Shown piece by piece: positions 1-8,114 of a stretch of DNA of 64,000 bases. The notes under the pieces were generated by a model that saw only the letters and a program-made list of their open reading frames with translations, was not told the DNA's origin and did not search any database. Source of the stretch: an uncultured Eubacteriales bacterium. Its GTDB lineage: Bacteria; Bacillota; Clostridia; Oscillospirales; Acutalibacteraceae. The position numbers and the translations under genes were made by a program. The stretch lies in NCBI GenBank assembly GCA_934445035.1, contig CAKSDI010000005.1, forward strand, positions 174,425-238,424, written 5' to 3'. Positions within the stretch are counted from its first letter, which is position 1. Each line of letters starts with the position of its first letter.

Positions 1-22
1 TTATTAAAAAGGAGGATGAATT

Positions 23-1276
23 ATGCTCAGATATATTCAGTCAAAAAAACAGTATGAGGCTTTAGGCGTAAATGTCGAAGAAGCTATCGATAAGCTTAAA
101 GCGGCGTCAGTCAGTCTTCACTGCTGGCAGGGTGACGATGTAACGGGTTTCGATCATGACGGACCTCTTACCGGCGGAATTCAGACTACGGGAAATTATC
201 CCGGCAAAGCAAGAACTCCCGATCAGCTTATGGAAGATATGGAAAAGGTCATCTCGCTGTGCCCCGGAAAGAAAAAATTAAATCTTCACGCTTGTTATGC
301 TATATTTGAAAAAGGCGAGTTTGTCGACCGCGACAAAATAGAGCCTAAGCATTTTAAAAAGTGGGTGGATTTTGCGAAGAAACATAATATGGGTATTGAT
401 TTCAACCCCACATTCTTCTCTCATCCGATGGTCAAAGACGGGCTTACTCTTTCAAGCCCCGATGAAAAGATCCGCAAATTCTGGATAGAGCACGGAAAAG
501 CCTGCATAAGAATTTCACAGTATTTTGCAGAGGAAACGGGTATTCCCTGCGTTATGAATATCTGGACAGGCGACGGCTTTAAGGATATCCCGGGCGACAG
601 AATGGGCCCGAGAATGAGATATAAGGAATCAATAGAAGAGATATTAAGCGAGCCCTTTGATTTTAATAAGGTAAAGCCCTGCGTTGAATCAAAGGTATTC
701 GGTATAGGCGTTGAATCGTTTACCTCGGGATCGGCGGAGTTTACCCTCTCGTTTGCCGCAATGCATAAGGATAAATGTATGCCGCTTATGGATAACGGCC
801 ACTATCACCCGACAGAAGTTGTTTCCGATAAGATCCCCGCGCTTTTGTGCTTCTTTGATGAAATCGCTCTTCATATTACAAGGCCTGTAAGATGGGATTC
901 CGATCATGTTGTAATATTCGATGATGAAACCAAGGAAATGGCTAAAGAGATAGTTCGCTGCGGCGCTCTTGACAGAGTTTATATGGCGCTTGATTATTTT
1001 GACGCGAGCATAAACAGAATTCTTGCATGGTCTATAGGCTTCCGCAGCTGGCAGAAAGCTTTGCTTTTCGCTTTGCTTATGCCAAACACTAAGCTCAAGG
1101 CTTTACAGGACAGCGGCGATTTTTCAGCTCTTATGGCGCTTAGCGAGCAGATAAAAACGCTTCCTTTCTCCGATATCTGGGAGCATTACTGTAAAGAGGA
1201 AAATGTTGTTTCTGATAAGGACTTATTTGACGAAGTCAAGAAATATGAAAACGAAGTTCTTTTAAAAAGGGGATAA
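23..1276 (+). CDS. rhaA: L-rhamnose isomerase
   Basis: Cytoplasmic metal-dependent isomerase converting L-rhamnose to L-rhamnulose, the first step of rhamnose catabolism. The 417-residue length is normal for the family. Recognisable blocks are HCWQGDDVTGF near residue 33, the metal-site region DNGHYHPTE near 257 and DYFDASINR near 327. The start follows an AAGGAGG site at 11-17, six bases before the ATG. rhaD follows after 4 bases, so the two are one operon. The 22 bases upstream hold only the leader, so the operon may begin outside the window. No rhamnulokinase gene lies between them, and it may be upstream. A rhamnosidase-like gene at 56309 could supply substrate. Confidence 0.96.
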   Translation: MLRYIQSKKQYEALGVNVEEAIDKLKAASVSLHCWQGDDVTGFDHDGPLTGGIQTTGNYPGKARTPDQLMEDMEKVISLCPGKKKLNLHACYAIFEKGEFVDRDKIEPKHFKKWVDFAKKHNMGIDFNPTFFSHPMVKDGLTLSSPDEKIRKFWIEHGKACIRISQYFAEETGIPCVMNIWTGDGFKDIPGDRMGPRMRYKESIEEILSEPFDFNKVKPCVESKVFGIGVESFTSGSAEFTLSFAAMHKDKCMPLMDNGHYHPTEVVSDKIPALLCFFDEIALHITRPVRWDSDHVVIFDDETKEMAKEIVRCGALDRVYMALDYFDASINRILAWSIGFRSWQKALLFALLMPNTKLKALQDSGDFSALMALSEQIKTLPFSDIWEHYCKEENVVSDKDLFDEVKKYENEVLLKRG

Positions 1277-1280
1277 TAAA

Positions 1281-2102
1281 ATGGGAATACTTGATATAAA
1301 GATATTAAAAGATTATATCCGTATGTGTAACGACGGCTGGCTTCAGGGCTGGCACGAAAGAAACGGCGGAAATTTAACCTACAGAATGACTAAAGAGCAG
1401 GTCGAGGAATGCAGACCTTATTTCAGCTTTGAAAGACCCTGGGTAAATATGGGCGTTCAGGCGGATAACCTTAAGGGCGAATATTTTATCGCAACAGGTT
1501 CGGGAAAATATTTCAGAAATGTTATATTAGAGCCGCAGGATAATATCTGCATTGTTGAGATAAACGAGGCAGGCGACAGCTACCGCATTGTTTGGGGACT
1601 TGTAAAGGGCGGAAGACCCACAAGCGAATTCCCGAGCCACTTCCTTAACCACAGCGTCAGAAAAGCCGCTACAAACGGAGAAAACAGAGTTATTTATCAC
1701 GCGCACCCCGCTAATATAATCGCTCTTACATATGTTTTACCGCTCACTTCAAAGGATATCACAAGAGCGCTTTGGCAGAGCGCCACCGAGTGCCCCGTAG
1801 TATTCCCGTCGGGAGTAGGAGTAGTTGAGTGGATGGTTCCTGGCGGTGCCGATATCGCAAAGGCTACAAGCGAGCTTATGAAGAAGTTTGACGCGGCAGT
1901 ATGGGCGCACCATGGCCTTTTCTGCTCAGGCCCCGATTTCGATACGACCTTCGGTCTTATGCACACTATAGAAAAAGCGGCTCAGATCTATGTTTTGGCT
2001 CTTTCAATGGGCAAGGGAATCAGACAGACTATTACTGACGATAATTTAAGGGCGATAGCAAAAGAATTCGGCGTTACCTTAAATGAGGATTTTCTTGACT
2101 GA
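1281..2102 (+). CDS. rhaD: Rhamnulose-1-phosphate aldolase
   Basis: Class II zinc aldolase that splits L-rhamnulose 1-phosphate into dihydroxyacetone phosphate and lactaldehyde. It has 273 residues, as usual. The zinc ligands appear as YHAHPAN near residue 140 and AHHGLFCSG near 209, and the N-terminal GGNLTYR block is typical of the RhaD/FucA family. It starts 4 bases after rhaA with a purine-rich site in the rhaA stop region, so translation is probably coupled. A hairpin terminator at 2112 closes the operon. Confidence 0.95.
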   Translation: MGILDIKILKDYIRMCNDGWLQGWHERNGGNLTYRMTKEQVEECRPYFSFERPWVNMGVQADNLKGEYFIATGSGKYFRNVILEPQDNICIVEINEAGDSYRIVWGLVKGGRPTSEFPSHFLNHSVRKAATNGENRVIYHAHPANIIALTYVLPLTSKDITRALWQSATECPVVFPSGVGVVEWMVPGGADIAKATSELMKKFDAAVWAHHGLFCSGPDFDTTFGLMHTIEKAAQIYVLALSMGKGIRQTITDDNLRAIAKEFGVTLNEDFLD

Positions 2103-2111
2103 TAAAGATAT

Positions 2112-2146
2112 AAAAAAATAAGCTCCTTAAAGGGGCTTATTTTTTA
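2112..2146. terminator. Bidirectional intrinsic terminator between rhaD and the PAP2 gene
   Basis: Twelve-base arms at 2117-2128 and 2130-2141 form a stem with one G-U pair. It is flanked by an A-run on the left and a T-run on the right, so it can stop transcription from both sides. The last codons of the minus-strand PAP2 gene lie inside it. Confidence 0.8.
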
Positions 2147-2681
2147 TGCTTTTTTGATTTATTTTAAAATATATTTTATCCACAATGAATATCGCCGCTA
2201 ATCCGAACAGTGTTCCGAGGATCGCTCCCGCAAGCACATCGGTGGGATAATGCACATAAAGATAAAGTCTTGAAAAAGCTACGAGCACTGCGAGAATAAG
2301 AGCCGGTATTCCTATCTTTTTGTTTTTTACCATAAGCACGCTCGCACATTCAAATGACGCCAGCGTGTGGCCCGACGGGAACGAGTAATCCGAAAGTTTT
2401 TTAACCAAAAGATGAAATCCTGAATTTATATCATACGGTCTTATTCTTCCGACAAGATTTTTAAGTATCCCGTTTCCTATAATTAAACCGAGTATAAGAG
2501 CCGTGCCCATAGTAATTCCGATCTTTCTTGTTTTCGGAATAATTATAAATAGCAGAGAAAGAGCGATCCAAAAAATGCCCTTATCGCCGAACATTGAGAT
2601 TATCGGCATAACCGCGTCTAAAAACCTGCAGGCGATTTTATCCTGGATAAAATCGAGAATTTTTATTTCAAAATCATTCAT
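2127..2681 (-). CDS. PAP2-family membrane phosphatase
   Basis: Integral membrane phosphatase of the PAP2 superfamily (undecaprenyl-diphosphate or phosphatidic-acid phosphatase type). The acid-phosphatase signature is visible in order: a K-x6-RP-like block near LVGRIRPYD, PSGH in DYSFPSGHTLAS, and S-R-x5-H in AFSRLYLYVHYPTD. Five to six hydrophobic segments alternate with these. I start it at the ATG at 2681 because GGAGGAAG lies 10 bases upstream. A start at 2717 would lack a site. It overlaps the upstream gene by 8 bases. The neighbouring GT2/GtrA fusion suggests a role in lipid-carrier recycling, which is inference. Confidence 0.85.
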   Translation of the reverse strand: MNDFEIKILDFIQDKIACRFLDAVMPIISMFGDKGIFWIALSLLFIIIPKTRKIGITMGTALILGLIIGNGILKNLVGRIRPYDINSGFHLLVKKLSDYSFPSGHTLASFECASVLMVKNKKIGIPALILAVLVAFSRLYLYVHYPTDVLAGAILGTLFGLAAIFIVDKIYFKINQKSIKNKPL

Positions 2682-3750
2682 TTGCGATTTCTTCCTCCAC
2701 ACTTTGCATATCCGCAATGCTTAAAGCTTCGCCCGATTTAACAACAAAAACATTTTTATCAAAATTATCCCTGTATTCCTTGTTTCCTAACTTTAAAACC
2801 TGTTCAAAACTTACTCTCACGCAGTAAAGCGACTCGGAATAAGAGAAAAATTCGCTTAATTTTATATTTTCAAAGTTATAAGAATCGTGTTTCCAGGCAA
2901 ACATCGTAAGACTTGTTTTTAAGTTTTTATAAAAATCAGTGTTCTTAACTAAATACGGATCAAGCTGTGAAAAGCTCTTATCGTCTTGCATATAAGCAGC
3001 GTAAGTTTCTGCACCGTTGAGTGCAAAATCCGTGATTTTCTTTTCGTTTGGATATGCGCCCGAAAAATCCACCGTGTAAACGCCTGAATTTCCTGAAACC
3101 TTTAATTCTTTTTCGTTTTTCAGAGCTTTTATTTCGGGTGCGGCACAAACAAGATCATTTATCAAAGCTGTTTGCTTTTTTATGGTTATTTCGTTTTTGA
3201 TATTTTCGGGTAAAGAGGGCAAAGAGTCGTCTTTGCGGTCTTTGTTTTTAAGCTTTGTTCCGTTTATCGTAAGATCGGTCTTTGAATCGAGCTTTATTGT
3301 GACCGACTTATAAAAATCCGGTGAAAAAGCGCTTTCTCCCACCATATATCCTTTATGCCCGAAGAAGGATTTTTTATCGTTTCTTTTAAGATAAAGAGAT
3401 AAAAAAGGCTTTTCATCGGCATTTATATTGTAGGCATAATCAAAGCCTTTTTCTTTTTTTGCAGAGGTGGAAACCGAAAGCTTTTTTCCTGCTATATGCT
3501 CGGATACCGCTTTACTTATCGATTTTTCGCTTTCATATTCCGAAACTTTTAAGCCGCATTCTTTTTTTAAAGCGCCTGCGTTTCCGCTTTTTATATATTC
3601 TGTCAAAATGCTTTGCGCAGTTACTTCGGGTCTTGTCTTTTCATAATCTTTGAGCCAGCCGTAAAAATAGATCACTGCCGACAAAAACACTATTCCGAAA
3701 CCGATAAGAATGCCGAAATATATTTTATAAAAAAGAGGTTTTTCTCTCAT
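2674..3750 (-). CDS. Membrane-anchored extracytoplasmic protein of unknown function
   Basis: No family recognised. One transmembrane segment (about residues 9-31) is followed by roughly 325 mostly polar, Lys-rich residues that would lie outside the cell: a type II-like anchored protein. The outer part has repeated beta-strand-like stretches such as the SVTIKLDSKTDLTINGTKLK-type segment near 148-167. This resembles the NTF2-like/immunoglobulin-like architecture of cell-envelope proteins, though that is weak. It lies 11 bases downstream of the glycosyltransferase fusion gene and overlaps PAP2, so it is probably co-transcribed and involved in envelope glycan work. Confidence 0.7.
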   Translation of the reverse strand: MREKPLFYKIYFGILIGFGIVFLSAVIYFYGWLKDYEKTRPEVTAQSILTEYIKSGNAGALKKECGLKVSEYESEKSISKAVSEHIAGKKLSVSTSAKKEKGFDYAYNINADEKPFLSLYLKRNDKKSFFGHKGYMVGESAFSPDFYKSVTIKLDSKTDLTINGTKLKNKDRKDDSLPSLPENIKNEITIKKQTALINDLVCAAPEIKALKNEKELKVSGNSGVYTVDFSGAYPNEKKITDFALNGAETYAAYMQDDKSFSQLDPYLVKNTDFYKNLKTSLTMFAWKHDSYNFENIKLSEFFSYSESLYCVRVSFEQVLKLGNKEYRDNFDKNVFVVKSGEALSIADMQSVEEEIANE

Positions 3751-3761
3751 ATTTTCCCCCG

Positions 3762-5897
3762 TTATTTTACAATGAAAAATGTTGGAATAGTTCTCGGAGC
3801 GACAAAAGCCTTGTATTTGTTTACAAGTCCTTTTTGCTGATAACTGTCAAGCTTAGAAGCGTCGATACCGTATTTTTCTATATAATCTTTAAAATAAAGC
3901 ACGGATGACGAGCCGCCGTCAAGCATACCTGCGCTTACAGCTCCGTAAGACGCCATAATATCGATAACATCGTTTTTGGTAGCTCCTATGCTGTCCGCGC
4001 TTCGCCCGTCGGTCACAAGAAGAATGACTGTTCCGTCTTTTCTTTGTCCTATAGCGGTCCTCTGTGCGGTTCCGGTGTTTGAATCGCTGTAATAAAGCTT
4101 TATATCTTCACCCGACTGATCAATTAAAACATTGCCTGTCTGGAATGATACCGCGTCGCGCATACCGAGTGCGTCAGCCTCGGCGCGGGTAATGGAATTT
4201 TTGCAGATAAGGCGGTCGTTTTTATCAAAGCCCATAAAAGTGCGCCTTAATCCGTCGTCCCAAACGCATTTACCGCCGGAATATGTAAGCCCCATAGGTG
4301 CGGCGCCCGAGCCCGAGCCGCCCGCATCCATAAATTCACCGCCGTTTATTGCGGCTATGCAATCGTAATAGGATGCTATATCGAAAACCGATTTTCCTTT
4401 AGCGGCACTCGAAAAATCTTCCGAGGAAACGCCGACTGTCACTCTTTTAGGATCCTTGATCAGACATACATAAGCCTTGAATTTTGATTTTTTTAAAAAT
4501 TCAAGCTTTATCCCGTCGTCGGAATCGGATAAGATATCAGAAGAATCGTTTGATTGATAATCCTGCGCGTTCACAGTGTCTGCTGTGACCTTTTTTGAAT
4601 CCGCCATTATCGCTTTAACGGATTTTTTGGATAAAAACAGGTAAGGCACCCATTTTGTCGCGCTTGCCTGCTCGGCAGAGATCACGAGCATATTTTTAAG
4701 CGATTCGCTCGGACCGTGAGTTATCATAACGCAAAAAGTTATAACCGTTACTAAAAAGGCGAGCAGAGCCGTGCCTAAAGATAAAAGGCTTCTGCAAATT
4801 ACATTCTTAACGGTGAGCTTTTTCTTTTCGGTCATAGTTTTCTCTTTCTTTTTTGAAAAAACCCAGCAGCTCTGAATTCTGTAACTGATGAAAAATAAAA
4901 CTGTATCAACAATAAGCTTTAAAACGGTGCTTAAAAGCGGATTTGCGGAAAAGATAACTTTAAGTAAAGTAACAAGCGTCGCTGACACGAGCATTTGAGG
5001 AATTGCAAGCGCATAATACTTTAAGATTGGATTTTTGAAATTATCGCAGTCGAAAACCTTTTTTCTGTTGACCGAAAAGTTCACAAACGACGAAACGGCT
5101 CTTGAAATAACCGTTGCAAATATCACCGTGAAGTTCCCGAAGCTTTTTAAAAATATCCTGCAAAGTATGTAAAAAAGCGAGATATCGATGAGCATTGAGG
5201 CTATTGAGCTTATAAAAAATGATAAAATAAATCGGTAAATTCTAAGCGAATCTCTTATAGGTCTGAAATGCGAGGAGGCATTTTCTTCTATATATACCGT
5301 GCTTATTTTAACCTCTTTAAATTCAACTCCCGCTCTTTTTAAAGATAAAAGCATATTTGTTTCGTATTCAAATCTGTCGCCTTTTATTTCTGTAAGTAAA
5401 GGCAAAAGATTTCGAGAAAAGGCTCTTAGCCCCGTTTGCGTATCCGAAACGGAAATTCCGCAAAGCGCTTTAAAAACAAAGGAGGTAGTGTTATTACCGA
5501 ATTTGCTCCTTTTAGGCACATCTTTTAAAGAAAAATCACGGCAGCCGAGGATAAGACATCCTTTGTTTTCCCGCGCTGTAAGCGCACATTTAAGAGTATC
5601 CTCCGGGGTATGCTGACCGTCGCCGTCGGCTGTGACGGCGAACTGTATTTCCGGCATATTTTCGAGGATATATTTAAATGCGGTTTTAAGGGCGGCGCCT
5701 TTTCCGCGGTTTTCAGAGTGGGTAAGCCTGATTATCTTATCGCTTTTTTCGGGGAAATTCTTTTTGTGAATTTCATCACTTCCGTCGTCCACGACAATTA
5801 TGTGTGTAAACCCTGCTTTAAGCATAGAATTTACAGTTTTTTTCAGCTTTTCGTCGGGATTAAGCGACGGTATTATCAGACAAATATTATCGGGCAA
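3762..5897 (-). CDS. Three-domain fusion: GT2 glycosyltransferase - GtrA membrane domain - phosphodiester glycosidase
   Basis: Residues 1-220 form a dolichol-phosphate-mannose-synthase-like GT2 domain, with VVDDGS at 35-40 and the metal site DGDGQH at 91-96. Residues 225-350 form a GtrA-type four-helix membrane domain. A further transmembrane helix lies near 371-394. Residues about 465-711 form a phosphodiester-glycosidase (NAGPA/DUF2233) domain with AAINGGEF and MLDGGSSS. Family knowledge suggests that GT2 loads a sugar on undecaprenyl phosphate, GtrA flips it, and the extracellular glycosidase acts on a glycosyl phosphodiester. GT2/GtrA fusions are known, but adding the third domain is unusual. 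An ATG at 4835 (residue 355), preceded by a weak AGAGAAAA site, could also give a separate glycosidase. Confidence 0.88.
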   Translation of the reverse strand: MPDNICLIIPSLNPDEKLKKTVNSMLKAGFTHIIVVDDGSDEIHKKNFPEKSDKIIRLTHSENRGKGAALKTAFKYILENMPEIQFAVTADGDGQHTPEDTLKCALTARENKGCLILGCRDFSLKDVPKRSKFGNNTTSFVFKALCGISVSDTQTGLRAFSRNLLPLLTEIKGDRFEYETNMLLSLKRAGVEFKEVKISTVYIEENASSHFRPIRDSLRIYRFILSFFISSIASMLIDISLFYILCRIFLKSFGNFTVIFATVISRAVSSFVNFSVNRKKVFDCDNFKNPILKYYALAIPQMLVSATLVTLLKVIFSANPLLSTVLKLIVDTVLFFISYRIQSCWVFSKKKEKTMTEKKKLTVKNVICRSLLSLGTALLAFLVTVITFCVMITHGPSESLKNMLVISAEQASATKWVPYLFLSKKSVKAIMADSKKVTADTVNAQDYQSNDSSDILSDSDDGIKLEFLKKSKFKAYVCLIKDPKRVTVGVSSEDFSSAAKGKSVFDIASYYDCIAAINGGEFMDAGGSGSGAAPMGLTYSGGKCVWDDGLRRTFMGFDKNDRLICKNSITRAEADALGMRDAVSFQTGNVLIDQSGEDIKLYYSDSNTGTAQRTAIGQRKDGTVILLVTDGRSADSIGATKNDVIDIMASYGAVSAGMLDGGSSSVLYFKDYIEKYGIDASKLDSYQQKGLVNKYKAFVAPRTIPTFFIVK

Positions 5898-5911
5898 AAT
5901 TTTTCCTCCGT

Positions 5912-6844
5912 TTAAAGCTTTTTAAAGAATTCGTCTATAGAGCTGTCGCTCTTAAAGTCGATCTCGCAAGGCTGTTTTAAAAGCGACCATCTCTCGCAGC
6001 TTTTATGCTCCTGCGAGGGTTTTATAGTTTTTATTTCGCTTAAAGACTCGACTTCTAAAATTGAGCCGTCGGTATAAGTTTCAAATGAGCAGTTGTTATC
6101 GGGATAGAATCCTTCGGGGTGATTGGTTTCAAAGCTCTTTAAGAAAACATCGGAATGATTGATATAATAAACATTTCCGCAGTTAAGATCAAATCCGAGC
6201 TTAAATGATTTATCGCTCTTTGGATCCTGCTTTAAAGTAACATATTTTTTGCCGAAATAAACTCTTTCGTCGTTAAGCTCCGAATAGGGCCAAACGGAAA
6301 TATTTCTGTTTGCAAGCAAGCCTGTATTATTCGTGTTCATAGGAATTATAAGAGTTCCGCCCTGAGAAGAAACGGTGATTCCCCAGATAGAAAATTCCTT
6401 TTCGGAAGAGGAAATATTTTTCACTGTCATATTTACGCGCATATTCGCATCGTCAGAGTCCATAATAACCTCTATTGTAATGGCGATACCTACTTCGCGG
6501 TCGGGCTCTTTTGTAAAAACAGCGCCGTTTTCCGTAACGGAATAAGAAACCTTTTTATCATCGGGTGTATAAGTTTCGGGCCAGGCTTCCGGAGTTATCC
6601 ATACTCTGTGGCCGCCGAAATTATTCCAAACTCTGCCTTTGCCGAATAAGGCTTCATATTTTTCGTCTGTTTTTAAAGCGAACTCCTCCGATTTGTCAAA
6701 AAGGATATTTTCGCCGTCTTCAAAGCCGAAAAAGATTATTCTCGGGCCTATATCCAGCGTAACATAGGCTTTTATTATTCCGTTTGAAAGGCTTAAAACC
6801 CTTCCGTAATTTTTGTAATTTTCAATTTCCTGAATTCTAACCAT
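5912..6844 (-). CDS. Galactose-mutarotase-like superfamily protein (DUF4380-like)
   Basis: A 310-residue, all-beta protein with no signal peptide. The opening (GRVLSLSNGIIKAYVTLDIGPRI) and later GGHRVWITPEAWPETY and NHPEGFYPDNNCSFETYT blocks look like the aldose-1-epimerase/mutarotase fold, especially DUF4380-type proteins. No catalytic assignment is possible by eye. It overlaps the end of tmcAL by 8 bases and sits 14 bases before the GT2 fusion gene, so it belongs to that run. It probably binds or epimerises a carbohydrate, which is inference. Confidence 0.7.
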   Translation of the reverse strand: MVRIQEIENYKNYGRVLSLSNGIIKAYVTLDIGPRIIFFGFEDGENILFDKSEEFALKTDEKYEALFGKGRVWNNFGGHRVWITPEAWPETYTPDDKKVSYSVTENGAVFTKEPDREVGIAITIEVIMDSDDANMRVNMTVKNISSSEKEFSIWGITVSSQGGTLIIPMNTNNTGLLANRNISVWPYSELNDERVYFGKKYVTLKQDPKSDKSFKLGFDLNCGNVYYINHSDVFLKSFETNHPEGFYPDNNCSFETYTDGSILEVESLSEIKTIKPSQEHKSCERWSLLKQPCEIDFKSDSSIDEFFKKL

Positions 6845-7997
6845 TTTTTTCTCCTTTGTAAATAGGTGTTTTATATTCCGATCCGCATAAAAGCGGAGTT
6901 TTAAAGCTTAGCCCGTAAAGGTCGGCGGCAGTGCATTCAAGATCGAATATCTTTTTCGCTCTTTCGTCAAAACTTTTAATATCGGAAATTTTTGAAAGCA
7001 CCGGGCAATCGGGGCTTTTTAATAAAGGCTCGTTTAATTTGCCGATACCGAGAATTCGAAGATAGGGGGGAGGCTTTAGGAAAAAAGAATTATCTATCCC
7101 TAAAAAGGCGGACATAACAAGTCTTCTTAATCTCGCTAAAGGATATCTTTTATTCTGAAGAAGAGAAAAAAGCTCTTTAAGGCCGGTCGCTTTTTTTAAA
7201 GAATTATATAAAAGCCTGTCAAGCCCCTCTGTGATATCGGGAAGAGATTTAAAATATTCTTCATTTTTTGAGCGAAGAACTGCAAGAATAGGTCTTTCCA
7301 GATATTTTATATCCGAATGTTCTTCGCTTAAAATGAATTCCGCGCTTTCAGGCACTGCACTTTTGGCAATTTCCTGCTTTCCCGATAATATCATTTCCCT
7401 TATTTCGGAGCTTGATTTGAATTCGTGATCGGATTTTTTATCGTGGAATGCACCTTGCCTTTTAATGCACTCAAATTCAATATCAAATCCAGCTTTTTTT
7501 GCCGCAACGATATATTCCGTGCCTAAATTATCATTAGGATTTTTAAAAATATTTTTATCGGCGCCGAGTGCTACAGCCGCATTTTCTCTTGCATAGGCAA
7601 AAGGGATCTTTTTTTCAAGATCTGATTTAACAAGTGAAGAAAATTTATCGGAAATTAGGATATCTGCGCATTTATCTAAGCTTTTGATATCTCCGCTTTC
7701 GCTTCCGAAAACGATTTTTTCGCAATCCGCCCTGTATAATTGAGTAACGGCGCCGAGAGCGAAATTCTGCGCTGTGGACATCGCCCAGGAAACGGGCAAT
7801 TCCAAGACCATATCCGCGCCGCTCTCTACCGCCGCGGCGACCCTTTTGAATTTGGGATATAAAGCCGGCTCTCCTCGCTGAACGAAATTGCCGCTCATTA
7901 CTATAACGGCAGTTTCCGATTTTTCCTTAACACAGTCAAGAAGATATTTGTGCCCTTTATGCAGGGGATTGAATTCTGCAATAATACCCGTTCTTAT
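6837..7997 (-). CDS. tmcAL: tRNA(Met) cytidine acetate ligase (YlbM/TmcAL family), apparent AUA start
   Basis: ATP-dependent ligase that acetylates the wobble cytidine of elongator tRNA-Met in Bacillus (TmcAL/YlbM). The internal ATG at 7898 would give MSGNFVQRGEPA and lose the nucleotidyltransferase site. Reading back in frame gives RTGIIAEFNPLHKGH, the family N-terminus with its HxGH motif. This stretch is open only to a TGA at 8004-8006 and holds no ATG, GTG or TTG. The codon where family members start is ATA at 7995-7997, with GGTGA (8004-8008) six bases upstream. A one-base frameshift after an out-of-frame GTG at 8005-8007 is the alternative. An elongator-type tRNA-Met is encoded at 51263. 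Confidence 0.85.
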   Translation of the reverse strand: MRTGIIAEFNPLHKGHKYLLDCVKEKSETAVIVMSGNFVQRGEPALYPKFKRVAAAVESGADMVLELPVSWAMSTAQNFALGAVTQLYRADCEKIVFGSESGDIKSLDKCADILISDKFSSLVKSDLEKKIPFAYARENAAVALGADKNIFKNPNDNLGTEYIVAAKKAGFDIEFECIKRQGAFHDKKSDHEFKSSSEIREMILSGKQEIAKSAVPESAEFILSEEHSDIKYLERPILAVLRSKNEEYFKSLPDITEGLDRLLYNSLKKATGLKELFSLLQNKRYPLARLRRLVMSAFLGIDNSFFLKPPPYLRILGIGKLNEPLLKSPDCPVLSKISDIKSFDERAKKIFDLECTAADLYGLSFKTPLLCGSEYKTPIYKGEKNG

Positions 7998-8114
7998 GAA
8001 ACTTCACCGCTTTTTGATAAAATACTCTTGAAAAAACAATATAAATATTATATTATTATATATAGTTTATCATACTGTGATACTCTTTTCAACAATTTTT
8101 TCGGAGGATAGAAT

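Noticed and set aside
6837..7898. tmcAL starting at the first ATG (7898)
   Set aside because: It would remove the HxGH active site that is present in frame upstream.
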